Source: Macrocybe gigantea
Lineage: Eukaryota > Basidiomycota > Agaricomycetes > Agaricales > Callistosporiaceae
DNA length: 22,134 nucleotides
Direction: 5' to 3'
NCBI GenBank assembly: GCA_011319805.1
Contig: SJRY01000193.1
Location: 1-22,134 of the forward strand
The notes beneath the pieces were generated by a model that ran no database searches, was not told where the DNA came from, and saw nothing but the letters and a program-made list of their open reading frames with translations. Position numbers and translations under genes: made by a program. Each line of letters starts with the position of its first letter. The first letter of the stretch is position 1. Below are positions 1 to 9,682 of this stretch, piece after piece.

Positions 1-140
1 CGTGTATTATAATATATAGCTAGTAGCACCCTAGCACACTAGAGGGATCCTAGAGTGTTCTCTTAGGTTTCCCCTCTAGGTAAGTCGGTGTACATACTAG
101 GCTACCAATACATGCTTAGGTTTCCCCTCTAGGTTCACCC
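1..140. repeat. CTAG-rich end with 20-nt direct repeat
   Basis: A 20-nt word beginning CTTAGGTTTCC and ending CTCTAGGT occurs at 62-81 and again, identical, at 115-134, 53 nt apart start to start. The same 140 bases hold about seven CTAG tetranucleotides, far more than the rest of the window. No ORF, terminal inverted repeat or target duplication could be tied to it. It could be the edge of a repeat family or an LTR remnant that continues off the left side; that is inference. Confidence 0.45.
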
Positions 141-2713
141 CTCGCGCGTATCGCGCATCGCGTCCAGGTCGTCCTCAGCGGTTGCCCTAACAGAGTTCGT
201 GTATTTAGGGACGACGTTGTACAGCTAAAGTGGGATTGGGCGCCTTGCTGTACTATTGACAAACGTCTGCATGCAGCATAACATAATAATCAATAGGCAT
301 CGCAAGTGTAACAAAGTGATTGGACGTGTGATCTCACATGTGACAGTGCGCGATTTGGTGATGCGAATGGGGAGTATCCACCAAGCAGAGCTAATCGTCT
401 GCTTGTGTGTGCCTTCTGTATGGCAACCTCGCGCATATCGCATATCGGCCATGCCGCTACCTTCAAAAACTGTGCATGCAAGCGATTTGTCAGCCCAGAA
501 TTTTTCTAGCGTAGTATCCGTTACACAATGTTCATCATATTGTATATATCGAAATGCTTGTGTATACATTGGGGTTCTGCTCTTCCATTAAGCATGCGAC
601 GTATGTACCTCATATTCGAGTGGCCTTTACTTCATTGTCTCAATTGTCATGTGTTTCTAGTCAGAAGATGTGCCGAAGATTCAGTTTCTGATATGCATCC
701 GCTGACACGCTGTTCGAGACGCGTGCTCATGATAAGGGGCCAGCTACATGTCACGTGTGCTATGGGAAAGCATCGAGCATCGAGTCGCTGCTAAACCGGC
801 TTCAGATACATCTGTGCTTCCCGCGTTTGGTGCGGACCGCATCAGACGCGGGAGCAGCACTGCTTGAACGAAAGTCGCGATGCGCTCCGCCATTTCATTT
901 CTGGTCAATCTGGCTTCAGAGGAATCGTGCGGGTAGGGTCAGTCTTCGCACTGTCGTAGATAGGTGCAGCACAAGGTTAGATTTCAATAGTCCACGTCTC
1001 TGTCAAGCACTAACAATGATCCTGTGTTTCGTTTTCCGTATTATTTCTCTTGCACGATTGAAGTGATGAATAAAGGTCAGCAGCCGGAAGATGAGCGTCC
1101 ACTAGAGCGCAGTTCGGAGCAGTAGGAGAGTGCTCCTTGACCACATAATCGTCTAAGAATAATGTCCACCACGTGTCTTCATTTCGGCTTTGAACCTATC
1201 CCGGAATGGGGCGTACGATGCGAAGCACGCATTCGCCGTTATGACCTTGCGCTTGCCTACAGACCATGTCTTATTGTGAGTCAAAGTTATGTCTCTAGCA
1301 TTTTCGATTACGCCTTGGACCGCTTATACCATCCGTAGACCTTGGCACCACATTCATCTCAACCGGCTCGTCATAGTGTTCAGTGAGGAGCCAAGACGCC
1401 GTCAGCGCAACTCGTGCATGCAAGCACGTGGATCAAGGGACTGACGATGTCATCGCCGTTCCTGTCTATCTTGAAGTAGTGACTAACATCTCTAGCAGGA
1501 TTGTGAATTTCGCCTGAGAGAGGACTGGCGAGTGGAGTATGATGATGACAGTTCCATATGTGTCGCCGAACATTCGAGCTGGTGCACGTCATGGACTTCG
1601 AGTTAAGTTCGCTTATCTGAAGCACGAAGCACGTTCCTTTTCTTTCAATGAATGCTGATTTATCTTTTTCCGACACCCAGATTACGACTGAATCCTCATC
1701 ATCGACCGGCAGGGCAACACGCGGAAAAGCTACCGCACGAGCCTGCACCACATGGAAATAGCACCAGCTCAAGCGTCGCGTCGAGCAGGTCGCACTTCAA
1801 CTTGGAGCGCTCGTCCTTATTACTTTATGTGCCGTGATCGGTGCCTGTGCCACTGCAATGCATGGAAGTGTCGGCAGACTACTCTTAGCCCTTCCACTGC
1901 TGCCATCAACCGATCACAACCACTCATATAGGCCTCGAAGTATGGACAGCGCGCTGCTCGTACGCATGACCGACAACTCTGGTCACAGCAGATAGGCATC
2001 TGAGTGGTTCGTCTACTAGGCTTCGCCATTCTGTGTGTGTTGTGACACTGGGAAAGCAGAGGCCCGTGCCGCGATGCGCATCAGGCTCTGGACGTATGTG
2101 TATTGCGTGTTGCTGTCCTTTTCACCGTCGCAACGACGAAATCGACACGCTCTTTGTCTTATTCTTGGTCGTCGGCTCCGCCTATGCCCATGGTTATAGA
2201 TACGGCCATGACTGTGTATAGGACGATGCGTATGAATACGCCTATGGCTACCGGAGCTCCGAAAACGACGCTGGACCCGCCGCTGACCATCCCAGTGCAT
2301 TTGCCCCAACTGCCGCGCCTGCTGCGTAGCGGCGATGATGACGTATGCTGCGGTGTCGCATCCAGTGAGATCCTGTTCGTCCACAAACATAGCTTCGTTT
2401 CTATTCCCCGACGTTCCCTCCTCAGAGTTGTAGTGACATTCAAGTCGGGCTCACCATCCCCGCCGGAATGCGATAATAATAACTTTCATATTCCCCAACA
2501 ATGCCTATCGCGCACCAGTACACACCTGTTTGGCGGTTTGATGCTCTTGTTATTGCGAACGCATCCACCAATGGATCGCACGCCATTCCAGTGCGTGCGA
2601 CGAACTTCCGAAGCGCGGTTAATTGGAATTGACACGCGCGACATTTTATGGCACAGTCATTCTCACTATTGCCGGTTCAGTCCTGCGGTGCGCGTCGTCC
2701 TTATTGTCCCATT
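135..2713. other. No recognisable gene; scattered weak ORFs
   Basis: Open frames here are short, overlap on both strands and match no family I know. The longest, about 237 codons on the plus strand at 2103-2816, opens with TTG and has an open antisense frame over much of its length. A frame through 2120-2329 reads a hydrophobic stretch (LFVLFLVVGSAYA) followed by Tyr/Gly/His-rich sequence, broken by TAG at 2219 and ending with TAG at 2327; it could be a decayed small secreted protein. No transposase, reverse transcriptase or RNase H motif was seen. Confidence 0.5.
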
Positions 2714-3096
2714 TCAAAGTACATTGCACATTTCATATACATTCATAGTGCGCCCTTTACGTCCCCACTTTTTTCCTCCGTTAAAAAAGCACTCGGCGTC
2801 CTGTCCCGCAGGATAAACGTGAAGTGTCGCCCGCGCACGACCGTTGACGAATCCTCGCACAGTCCAGTGCCACGCGTTCCCTCTAGACCAGTGCAGCGCG
2901 CCCCTTAAGGTAGGCGATTTATCTTGCAATTGATATTATAAAAAGTGAAAGTCACTTACATGACCACCCAGTCGACGCGCTCCGAATTGAAACGAATGGA
3001 AATCGCTTCCCCGTGCGTCTCTAGCGCTTCAATTACCCTGTCGCGCGTTTCATCGCGTTGGCTTCCAGGGATTTCGTCGAAGTAGAAAATTTGCAT
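2714..3096 (-). CDS. Possible two-exon hypothetical gene (minus)
   Basis: An ATG at 3096-3094 opens a frame rich in charged residues (YFDEIPGSQRDETRDR, then IEALETHGE) that runs to about 2960. There a GTAAGT splice donor follows GTC-AT. If the intron ends at AAG near 2893 or TAG near 2880, the frame continues through a Trp/Gly-rich segment (NAWHWTVRGF) to a TGA at 2714. The product would be about 110 residues. I do not recognise the family. The clean donor in the right phase is the best support; the acceptor is weak, there is no clear promoter, and the upstream frame is also open, so the start could lie higher. Confidence 0.25.
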
Positions 3097-3145
3097 TGAG
3101 AGCGCGTTGTGAGTTTGAGCGTGTCTTTTGTGGTTTGCAGGATGT

Positions 3146-3166
3146 GACGATGGACGATGGACGATG
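3146..3166. repeat. Three perfect copies of a 7-mer
   Basis: GACGATG is repeated three times head to tail. It lies just before and across the start of a Ser/Pro-rich plus-strand open frame (3157-3441, 94 codons) whose status is uncertain. Frame slippage there would change the possible start region. Confidence 0.7.
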
Positions 3167-3441
3167 ACTCGCAATCTGACCACCCACACAGGCAGCAGAA
3201 ACCAGTTCACAAGGAGGCGCGCGGCGGTCGTTTCCTCTCGTTTTACTACCTGGCCTCGTCGCGGCACGATGACACCGAGGGCGCACTACCAACCCCTCCA
3301 CAGGCCGGTGCTGCCTCGTCGCCACTCCACTCTAGCATAGGCTCACTCCCGAGCACGTCTCCGCCCATCGCAGCCCCAACCCCAGGCTCTTCGCGCCACA
3401 TGTCTTCGCCTCCTCACCGACTATTACGCGCGCACTACTAA
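3157..3441 (+). CDS. Weak ORF, Ser/Pro-rich, unknown
   Basis: This is a 94-codon ATG-to-TAA frame. The first half is His/Arg/Gln-rich and polar; the second half is rich in Ser, Pro and Ala (PTPPQAG, STSPPIAAPTPGSS). It has no hydrophobic signal and no family I recognise. It would be divergent from the possible minus-strand gene that starts at 3096. Low complexity and short length mean it may be chance in GC-biased sequence. Confidence 0.18.
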   Translation: MDDDSQSDHPHRQQKPVHKEARGGRFLSFYYLASSRHDDTEGALPTPPQAGAASSPLHSSIGSLPSTSPPIAAPTPGSSRHMSSPPHRLLRAHY

Positions 3442-3564
3442 ATCAAGGATGTTCGGAGCGCTGGCGAATGCGCAGTCATCGCCTCGCTGGGTAGGCGCTC
3501 ATCGGGCGATGCTTCGACGCGATGAGCGACGCGATTGGTATATTCTGCGCTGTATCGCGCGGAT

Positions 3565-3860
3565 AAATTATTCATTTATTTAGTTGATTTTTCGCACGCA
3601 AAAACAGTATATTTCTATATTCATTTTTCACAGGAATAAGGCTGAGATAGAACTGTGCAGTATATGTTATTTTTAAAATGAAATGTTTATTACATATCTC
3701 TACCCATGTATAAATATTACATTTTTCATGCAGAAAAATTTGTGGATAGGTATTGTTTTCTTTGTATTTTTCCACTGGATCAATATATCATTTGCTTTAG
3801 ATTGCTCCTATTGAAAATTTAAAAAAAAAGAAGACATGTAATTTAATTAGTTTTTATAAC
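3565..3860. other. AT-rich island
   Basis: About 300 bases consist largely of A/T tracts (AAAATTTAAAAAAAAAG near 3820, many TTTATT and ATATT words), while the flanks are mixed composition with CG-containing codons. The only open frame (minus, 3572-3775, Lys/Asn/Ile/Tyr-rich) is what AT-rich DNA gives by chance. The boundary near 3560 is abrupt. It could be a nuclear insert of mitochondrial DNA, an AT-rich transposon remnant or an AT-rich spacer; the sequence alone does not decide. Confidence 0.55.
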
Positions 3861-4634
3861 GGTTCCAGTGACCAGCCGCAGCAGTGTAATCCGTTCTTCG
3901 CAAATTGTACGTCCAGAATCGCAACAATTCTATCTGAACATTCAACCCTGTAAAGACTTGGAGATCGCAATTCTCAACTGCCGTTCATTCAAAGGCCGGC
4001 CGTCAGTGCGTATCGAAAGCCGGTATCTTCAGTTTGCCAAGGAACAAGTGAACGACGGGACTCAGTTATTGCGCCTTAAGTCGGTAGATCGCAATGAAAC
4101 AAGACAAAGAAAGGACAGGTAGAAAATACCAACCGCGTTCGTTCCCGCTTTCGGTTCATCCTGCGGCATATCCTGACAGGAGGTTTAGGTTGGAATTTCT
4201 CTTGTGGGAAGCAGATGCTCGCATCCATCCCTGATTACTCTCTTCACTTGTGGAATGCGGGACCTCGAAGGAAAACGTAAATATGGCCTCGACTTCGTGC
4301 ACACCATGACGGGACAACTGGACAAAGGCCATCCCGTTATGAGCTTTGGGCCGTCCCTAACAAGGAGGGCACCATGACTACCAGTTGCCAGATCACATCT
4401 TTGCTCCCTTGGGCGAAGTCTCGGCATTGCTAGGACGTCTTACCACCGAGGGCACGGCCCGTATTCTTAAGCGTGAAGACCGACGACCAGTCTACTCTGA
4501 AGCACCTGTCCAACCACGCATCCATGACTGTGACCCCAGCAACATTGATGAGCTTTTCCAAGTCTGAGCGCTGCATTGGTTAGACGAATCCCATGCAACT
4601 TATCTTGTTATGTGGACATGCCAACTCAGTATAA
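3861..4634. other. Unassigned segment with two weak ORFs
   Basis: Plus-strand frames at 3868-4122 (84 codons) and 4385-4567 (60 codons, ending in an acidic DPSNIDELFQV-type tail) are open but unidentified. Between them short coding-like pieces change frame (for example YGLDFVHTMTGQLDKGHP near 4292). This may be the worn 3' part of a gene whose other parts are lost, but I cannot connect the pieces with convincing splice sites. Confidence 0.3.
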
Positions 4635-5159
4635 TTCGAGCCTTTCGTCAAGACTGCAGATCAACAAACACGAAAGCAAAGGAAACTTTACTCTCGATCT
4701 CAAGGTTTAAATTCGCAAATATCATTTTATCGTTCGATTATTAACCATCTATTTTCATCCACTACAGACTCTTACAACCATGGGCCACAAGAGACCACGC
4801 TCTGTGCAGGATACAGGTGGATATTTACAAGGGATTGCATTGCATTATTTCCTACTCAGAATCGACGCGGAGTCAATGCTCTCAGGCGATTTTATATTTT
4901 AGGCATAATTCCTACAACCCGCATTCCAGCATATGACGGCCTTACCTTTTCCCAGGCTGTCAATCGATTCGAGAGGCTGGCGACCTTGAGCCTATCATCT
5001 ACGAACCCCCGCGTTGGGTTCGACAGCATCCGTGTCGACGCTTCGTTGGCCCTTCCCAATGCATTGGACACGGCCCTTACCAAGACTGGTTATTTGAACG
5101 CCTTTTTCAAATGTCAATGGAGATATCTTGTTGTCAGACTCGGTAAGACTGTCATATGA
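4635..5159 (+). pseudogene. 175-codon open frame without ATG, unidentified
   Basis: Reading from just after a TAA at 4632 to a TGA at 5157-5159, one plus-strand frame has no stop for about 175 codons, yet contains no ATG. The later two thirds look protein-like, with mixed hydrophobic and polar residues (YRWIFTRDCIALFP, TRIPAYDGLTFSQAVNRFER, YLNAFFKCQWRYLVVRL). The length is unusual for chance here. It could be an internal or terminal exon of a gene whose start exon lies upstream or has been lost, a pseudogene remnant, or a chance open frame. I do not recognise the family, so no function is given. Confidence 0.35.
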
Positions 5160-5963
5160 CGCCCGAACTTAGCCCGACCGTAGTGAAGGATTGTTCCCGC
5201 ACTCAGGAACTGCACCCGCTGAAAAGAGACTCATGTTTGATCAAGGTCAGCTGCTCAGTGCAGAAGTGCGCTACCCATACTGAAAATAAAAAATTAACAT
5301 CACTTCAACTCGTTTGCGTTTCGTAGATGGTTTTACCGGGGGACTCTCGAGATTCAGTACACCGCGAACCCCTCAATGTGGGGTTACCATGATCAGAACT
5401 GCTGCCGTTGCAATCATTGTCAGGACGACCTTTGGGCAGCAGAAAACGAGCACACGTTACGTACGACAAGCACATCGCTGAAGCCTTGAGTGAAGGTTTC
5501 AGCACGGGCAATGTGCGGTGAACCAAGCGTCCAGCCAACAGGCCACTCTCCCGACGACAGCCTTCGGCATAGCTCTCTCATCCTGCGCCATCATACCCAC
5601 TGTATAACCGTAGATATAGTGCTCGCATACGGCAATTAGTCCCCGTGATATGATGAGGCTAACCGCCTAGCAAAGTGCTCTCCCACTTGGCGGCTCACTT
5701 CACTTCACGTATCAGTTCAGCTTCACCTCAGCTTCGCTCAACCATCCGACAGCCTCACATTATCAGCCTATTCACGGCGAATCGAAGCTGGAACTCTGAG
5801 GTTCCCCTTTGGGGTGTGGCTGTCTACTTGGTATCCGACAATGGGCTGGGACCTGACATATATGGCTAGGAATGCCAATGTCGGGACTTCGTCTTCTTCG
5901 TCGGCTGCAATTCTTCCTCTCTTAGGAATTTGACTGGTAGCCACTCGTTGCCTTCAAAAGATG
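5160..5963. other. Cutinase upstream region
   Basis: There is no supported gene here. ORFs at 5305-5538 (minus) and 5675-5869 (plus) are short and unrecognised. The segment ends at the TATA box of the cutinase gene, so its last few hundred bases probably contain that gene's promoter. Confidence 0.5.
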
Positions 5964-5971
5964 TATAAAAG
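5964..5971 (+). promoter_or_regulatory. TATA box of cutinase gene
   Basis: TATAAAAG lies 88 nt before the cutinase ATG. The spacing leaves room for a transcription start about 30 nt downstream and a short 5' leader rich in CCAACACC/CCTCCC words. Confidence 0.7.
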
Positions 5972-6051
5972 GGCTAGTTCTCGACGACCCCAGTGAGAAG
6001 CACATCTCTGAAGCCATTCCCAACACCAATTCCGACACCTCCCTTCTTACC

Positions 6052-6759
6052 ATGTTCTTGTCCGCTATTCTTCTCAGTCTCGCCATCTCAGCCACTGCAT
6101 CTCCCATCGAGGGTAGGCAGAGCTGCGCCGATGTGACGGTCTTCTTTGCTCGCGGCACAACAGAGCCTGGCACCCTCGGCATCATCGTCGGCCCACCCTT
6201 CCAGGCCGCGCTTAGCAGCGCCCTAGGCTCGAAGACGCTCGAGTTTGTCGGCATTCCCTACCCGGCTTCTATTGCCGGATTCCTCGCTGGTGGAGACTCG
6301 GGAGGCGCAACGACGATGGCGAACGACGTTACCGCAAAAGCGAATTCTTGCCCCAACACCAAGATTGTGATCTCTGGATACAGGTATGAGCGTGTCTTCG
6401 TGGTTGTGTGATGGACCCAGTCACGACGAGCGTCATGAATACCAGTCAAGGCGCCCAGGTAACTCATCTTGCGGCTGGTCGTCTTTCGACAGCTGCACGC
6501 AGTCGAGTCAATGCGGCGGTCGTCTTCGGAGACCCTGACAACGGTCAGGCCTTCCCCGACCCCATCAACGGCCATGTGAAAACCTTTTGCGCGGCTGGCG
6601 ACAACATCTGCGATGGCGGTAATATCATCTTACCCCCTCACCTCAGCTACGGCGCCGTAAGTTCTTTTGTCATTATTCGCTCGATAGCTAGTTACACATG
6701 TCTTCGTCGTTCGCTAGGATGCCCCAGCAGCCGCAGCGTTCGTGGTCTCCCAGATCTAA
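6052..6759 (+). CDS. Secreted cutinase (CE5 family)
   Basis: Three exons (6052-6383, 6446-6656, 6718-6759) join into an uninterrupted 194-residue serine hydrolase that would cut ester bonds of plant cutin or similar polyesters outside the cell. A hydrophobic signal peptide (about residues 1-17, MFLSAILLSLAISATAS) precedes the mature start at SCADV. The family landmarks are in order: FFARGTTEPG, nucleophile Ser111 in GYSQG, Asp163 in CAAGDNIC and His176 in LPPHLSYG. Four cysteines fit the two usual disulfides. Length is at the short end of the family, ending soon after the His. Intron 1 (6384-6445) splits the catalytic Ser codon as AG|T; intron 2 (6657-6717) is phase 0. A TATA box sits 88 nt upstream. 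The catalytic triad and splicing make this call secure; substrate is inferred from the family. Confidence 0.93.
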
Positions 6760-7473
6760 TGTCGCTATGCAAAGGTTTGCAGCCAGAAACAGTAAATCCC
6801 CCGTCGTACCCTGTTTCTATGTAACGTGAAAACACGGACTTGCTTTCTTCTTTGAATTCATTCAACAACTTCAAGATCATTGCTGCATGCGTTACTAGGA
6901 AGACATTAGCACCTCTTTCACATGTTCACAGTGCTGAAAACAGGATAGGCCCACCAGAGCTCTTGTTTTGTTGTGGGCTCCTTAGCGTTAGGATCATTCA
7001 CAATTTCCCATGTTTGGAACTCGGCAAATATCAACACACCTTTTTTCGCCCTCATCACGACGCTGATCAGAAATTCAGAATGCGTCGACTCATGTTGTTC
7101 ACATCTGTCTCGTTATCGCTCTGTCAAAATATCAAACATCATCGTTGAATGGCCGTCGAGCAGGCACGAAAATACGATCACACTATTCTACTGATGCCAC
7201 CACCAGCTGACCCACTTCGAATCCGATCTGCCTTACATGGCCGTTGTCGCATGTTCTCATGACAAAAAGTCAACTACCCACGCCTTATTCATCAAACCAC
7301 ATGCATCGGAATTTTGAAGACGCCTATTGGTGTGCTTTGTCTAAAATCAGGAAGATTTACGGGCCTTTCTGAAGCTGTTGACGGCCGAGTATTCCTTCAA
7401 TAGTATACGTAGGCGTTTAGCTTGCAGGATGGGCGGGAGAGTCGCCGAGGCTTGTTTCAGATGCCCAGAATTG
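6760..7473. other. Intergenic, cutinase to SDR
   Basis: No gene supported. ORFs of 60-100 codons occur on the plus strand but lack family motifs or splice structure. It should contain the cutinase terminator and the SDR promoter. Confidence 0.6.
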
Positions 7474-7482
7474 TATAAAAGG
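7474..7482 (+). promoter_or_regulatory. TATA box of SDR gene
   Basis: TATAAAAGG occurs 97 nt before the SDR ATG at 7571, almost the same element and spacing as before the cutinase gene. Confidence 0.7.
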
Positions 7483-7570
7483 CCGTATCGAACAAAGTTC
7501 ATCCAATTTCTACCACGTTCATCCACTCTGCATCTCGCGATCCACAACACAATCGGCTCCTCAGAACAGC

Positions 7571-8598
7571 ATGACTTCACAACAGTTCACCACTTCTTTG
7601 CTCGGTGAGCTGGTCAATCTGGACGTCGCCGATCCGGCTATTGATCGACACATGGGCTCTTGATCTGAGACAGGCAAGGTCGCTATCGTAACTGGATCTT
7701 CTCGTGGGATCGGCGCTGCAATCGCTCGAAGATTGGGCGAACAGGGTGCTACTGTCGTCGTCAACTACGCCAGAAATCCTCAGCCTGCGCAAGAAGTCGT
7801 TCAGACGATCAAGAGTTACAACAATGGAGCCGATGCTGTCGCGATCAAGGCAGATGTCTCTACAGTAGAAGGGGGTGTCGAATTGCTGAACGAGACCCTC
7901 AGAGTCTTCGGAAAACTCGATATCATCATCCTCAGTGCTGGTATAATGGGTAGCAGCCGCTTGCCGTGTCGACGAAGCGTTTTTCGATGACCACATGAGA
8001 TCAATGTCAAGGCGCCATTATTCCTAGTGAAATCTGCCGTTCCGCACCTTCCGCGGCGTACGTTCGCACTTTCTAATGGGAAATTCGTTCGTGTTCCCTG
8101 ACTTAGTGCCTTTGGCAGCTGGCGGACGTATCATATTCATCTCGTCAAGTTTGACGGGCTCATCATGTACGTATGAACTGGCTTACTCAAGGACAAATTG
8201 ATTGTACCAATGGTTGCAAAACTCAGCCATTCTTCCAAACGCTCTCTCGTATGCGGCCTCAAAAGGAGCAATCGAGCAGATATCGCGCGTTCTCTCAAAG
8301 GACCTGGGTACGAATGGCATCACTGTCAACACGATCTCACCTGGACCTGTCGACACGGAGCTATTCCGTGAAGGCAAACCGCAACACGTCATCAGTATGA
8401 TTGCTGCCCAGAACCCGAACAACCGCGTCGCTCTGCCTGAAGACATAGCGCCTATGGTCGCGTTTGTCGCGAGTCCAGCAGCGCAGTGGGTCAACGGCGC
8501 CAATATCCGCGTTAATGGAGTACGTGCTTCAATATTATGTGGATAGGCTGATCAGACTGACATTGTTTTGACCATAGGGTTTCGTGGTCGGTCCTTGA
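7571..8598 (+). CDS. Short-chain dehydrogenase/reductase, frame-broken
   Basis: A classical SDR of about 260 residues: an NAD(P)-dependent oxidoreductase, cytosolic, with no signal or anchor. Exons: 7571-7604, 7674-8057, 8119-8166, 8227-8519, 8578-8598; introns are 58-69 nt with GT-AG ends. Visible motifs are the Rossmann TGSSRGIG (residues 18-25), an NAG-like LSAGIMG, the Ser cluster in FISSSLTG (about 149-151), catalytic YAASK (Tyr165, Lys169) and the ISPGPVDT loop. The C-terminal RVNG|GFVV is typical of the family. Exon 2 has two breaks: at about 7962-7968 (frame moves as if two bases were lost) and at about 7994 (one base lost before ATGAG). With both counted, exon lengths give consistent phases throughout, so the rest of the gene is sound. 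Substrate unknown. Either consensus errors or a young pseudogene. Confidence 0.85.
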
Positions 8599-9569
8599 AC
8601 AAAAACAATTTCTCCTGGAGTATGTACGGTATTAATCCATATAATCATCTCTTCTGCACCTGTTCCAAGTGTATTTTAGTTGAGACACCAGATCTGTTTA
8701 ATTCCTTGATATACGGATGAATGACCTTTTATATATCTACTGCTGACTATGCGAAAGGCCATTGATCATTAATCATTAATCATTGCTTGCCCCATGCTTG
8801 TTGAATTATCGAGGGAACACGTTCAAAACGGCCATTATATAATCAACTCTCCCCATGTTGGACTCGGACACTCATGGTATACATGCGCATGAAGAACGAG
8901 TCTGCCGACCCCGTCTGTCCCTTTTTCCCCTTTCCATTTCGCATGGAAGGTTTCGTTTCATTGCTCACCATGCCATCTACGGAGTAACTCGAACCGGGAC
9001 GGTTCCAGTTAACTGTTCTCGGAAACAAGTGGGTCGCGATGGCCGCTACGCCACTGTTCCATATGGCCGATAGGCCTGGACGTTATCGATAAATGGCACT
9101 GTATCCTGCTTTGGTCGTTTGTGCGCACCTAATACAGGGTGATCAGCCGATTTTCCCAATTGCCTCGTCACCCTTTGCCCGTATGGGTTAGTTCTCGTCC
9201 TTTGTCCATTGGAAACTACACGGCTTATTTATATATAACATTAGGACTTTGTATACGTTTTCTCTTGCATCTTAAATGGTCTGCAAATGAATCGATATCA
9301 AAGGAATGCACGACTGGCAAGTCATGGGCTCGTTCACGAGATAAACTTATTCTCGGTCGGCGCTTCTCGCCTGGCCTCGTGCATTGCTATATCCATTTGT
9401 CGATTCCTCTGACCCGCACGCAGAAGCAAAGCTTTTTCACGAGATCGAAAATTCTCCTTCTGTTGGCGAAATCTACAAGCTCACGCTTTCCCGCCACTCT
9501 GCATGTCATGCTCGGGCATGATGTGGGATCGGATGCTACTTCCACCCCTGACCGGATTCTCGTGCTTAA
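8599..9569. other. Intergenic, SDR to P450
   Basis: No supported gene. A 160-codon plus-strand frame at 9139-9621 runs into the P450 leader and shows no family motif. A short AT-rich tandem lies at 8765-8784. Confidence 0.55.
8765..8784. repeat. Short tandem repeat (ATCATTA)
   Basis: The 7-mer ATCATTA is repeated nearly three times (last copy lacks its final base). It lies about 170 nt past the SDR stop in an AT-rich stretch. Confidence 0.6.
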
Positions 9570-9575
9570 TATAAG
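9570..9575 (+). promoter_or_regulatory. Possible TATA box of P450 gene
   Basis: TATAAG lies 113 nt before the P450 ATG. It is a weaker match than the TATA boxes of the two genes upstream, but the spacing is comparable. Confidence 0.45.
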
Positions 9576-9682
9576 CTGGCCATGGCATTCAGTCCACTCC
9601 TGCCCTGTAGCTGCCTTCTGACCTTTCATTTACTGCCACGATCCGATTTGCCCGATTGCTTAACGCCCCATTGCCGTTCCGC

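Noticed and set aside
2103..2816. Longest uninterrupted ORF in the window, about 237 codons
   Set aside because: It starts at TTG, has an open antisense frame, shows no family motif and is rich in residues expected from its base composition.
3565..3860. Confident call of mitochondrial DNA insert
   Set aside because: AT richness alone is not enough; no mitochondrial gene or tRNA can be read in it.
1..5960. Retrotransposon or DNA transposon
   Set aside because: No reverse transcriptase, integrase, RNase H or transposase motifs and no paired terminal repeats were seen on either strand.
7733..7990. ATG at 7733 as the SDR start
   Set aside because: It would remove the TGSSRGIG cofactor motif, which is joined to the ATG at 7571 by a canonical intron.
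9139..9621. 160-codon plus-strand ORF
   Set aside because: It lies in the P450 upstream region, has no recognisable motif and overlaps the probable TATA box.
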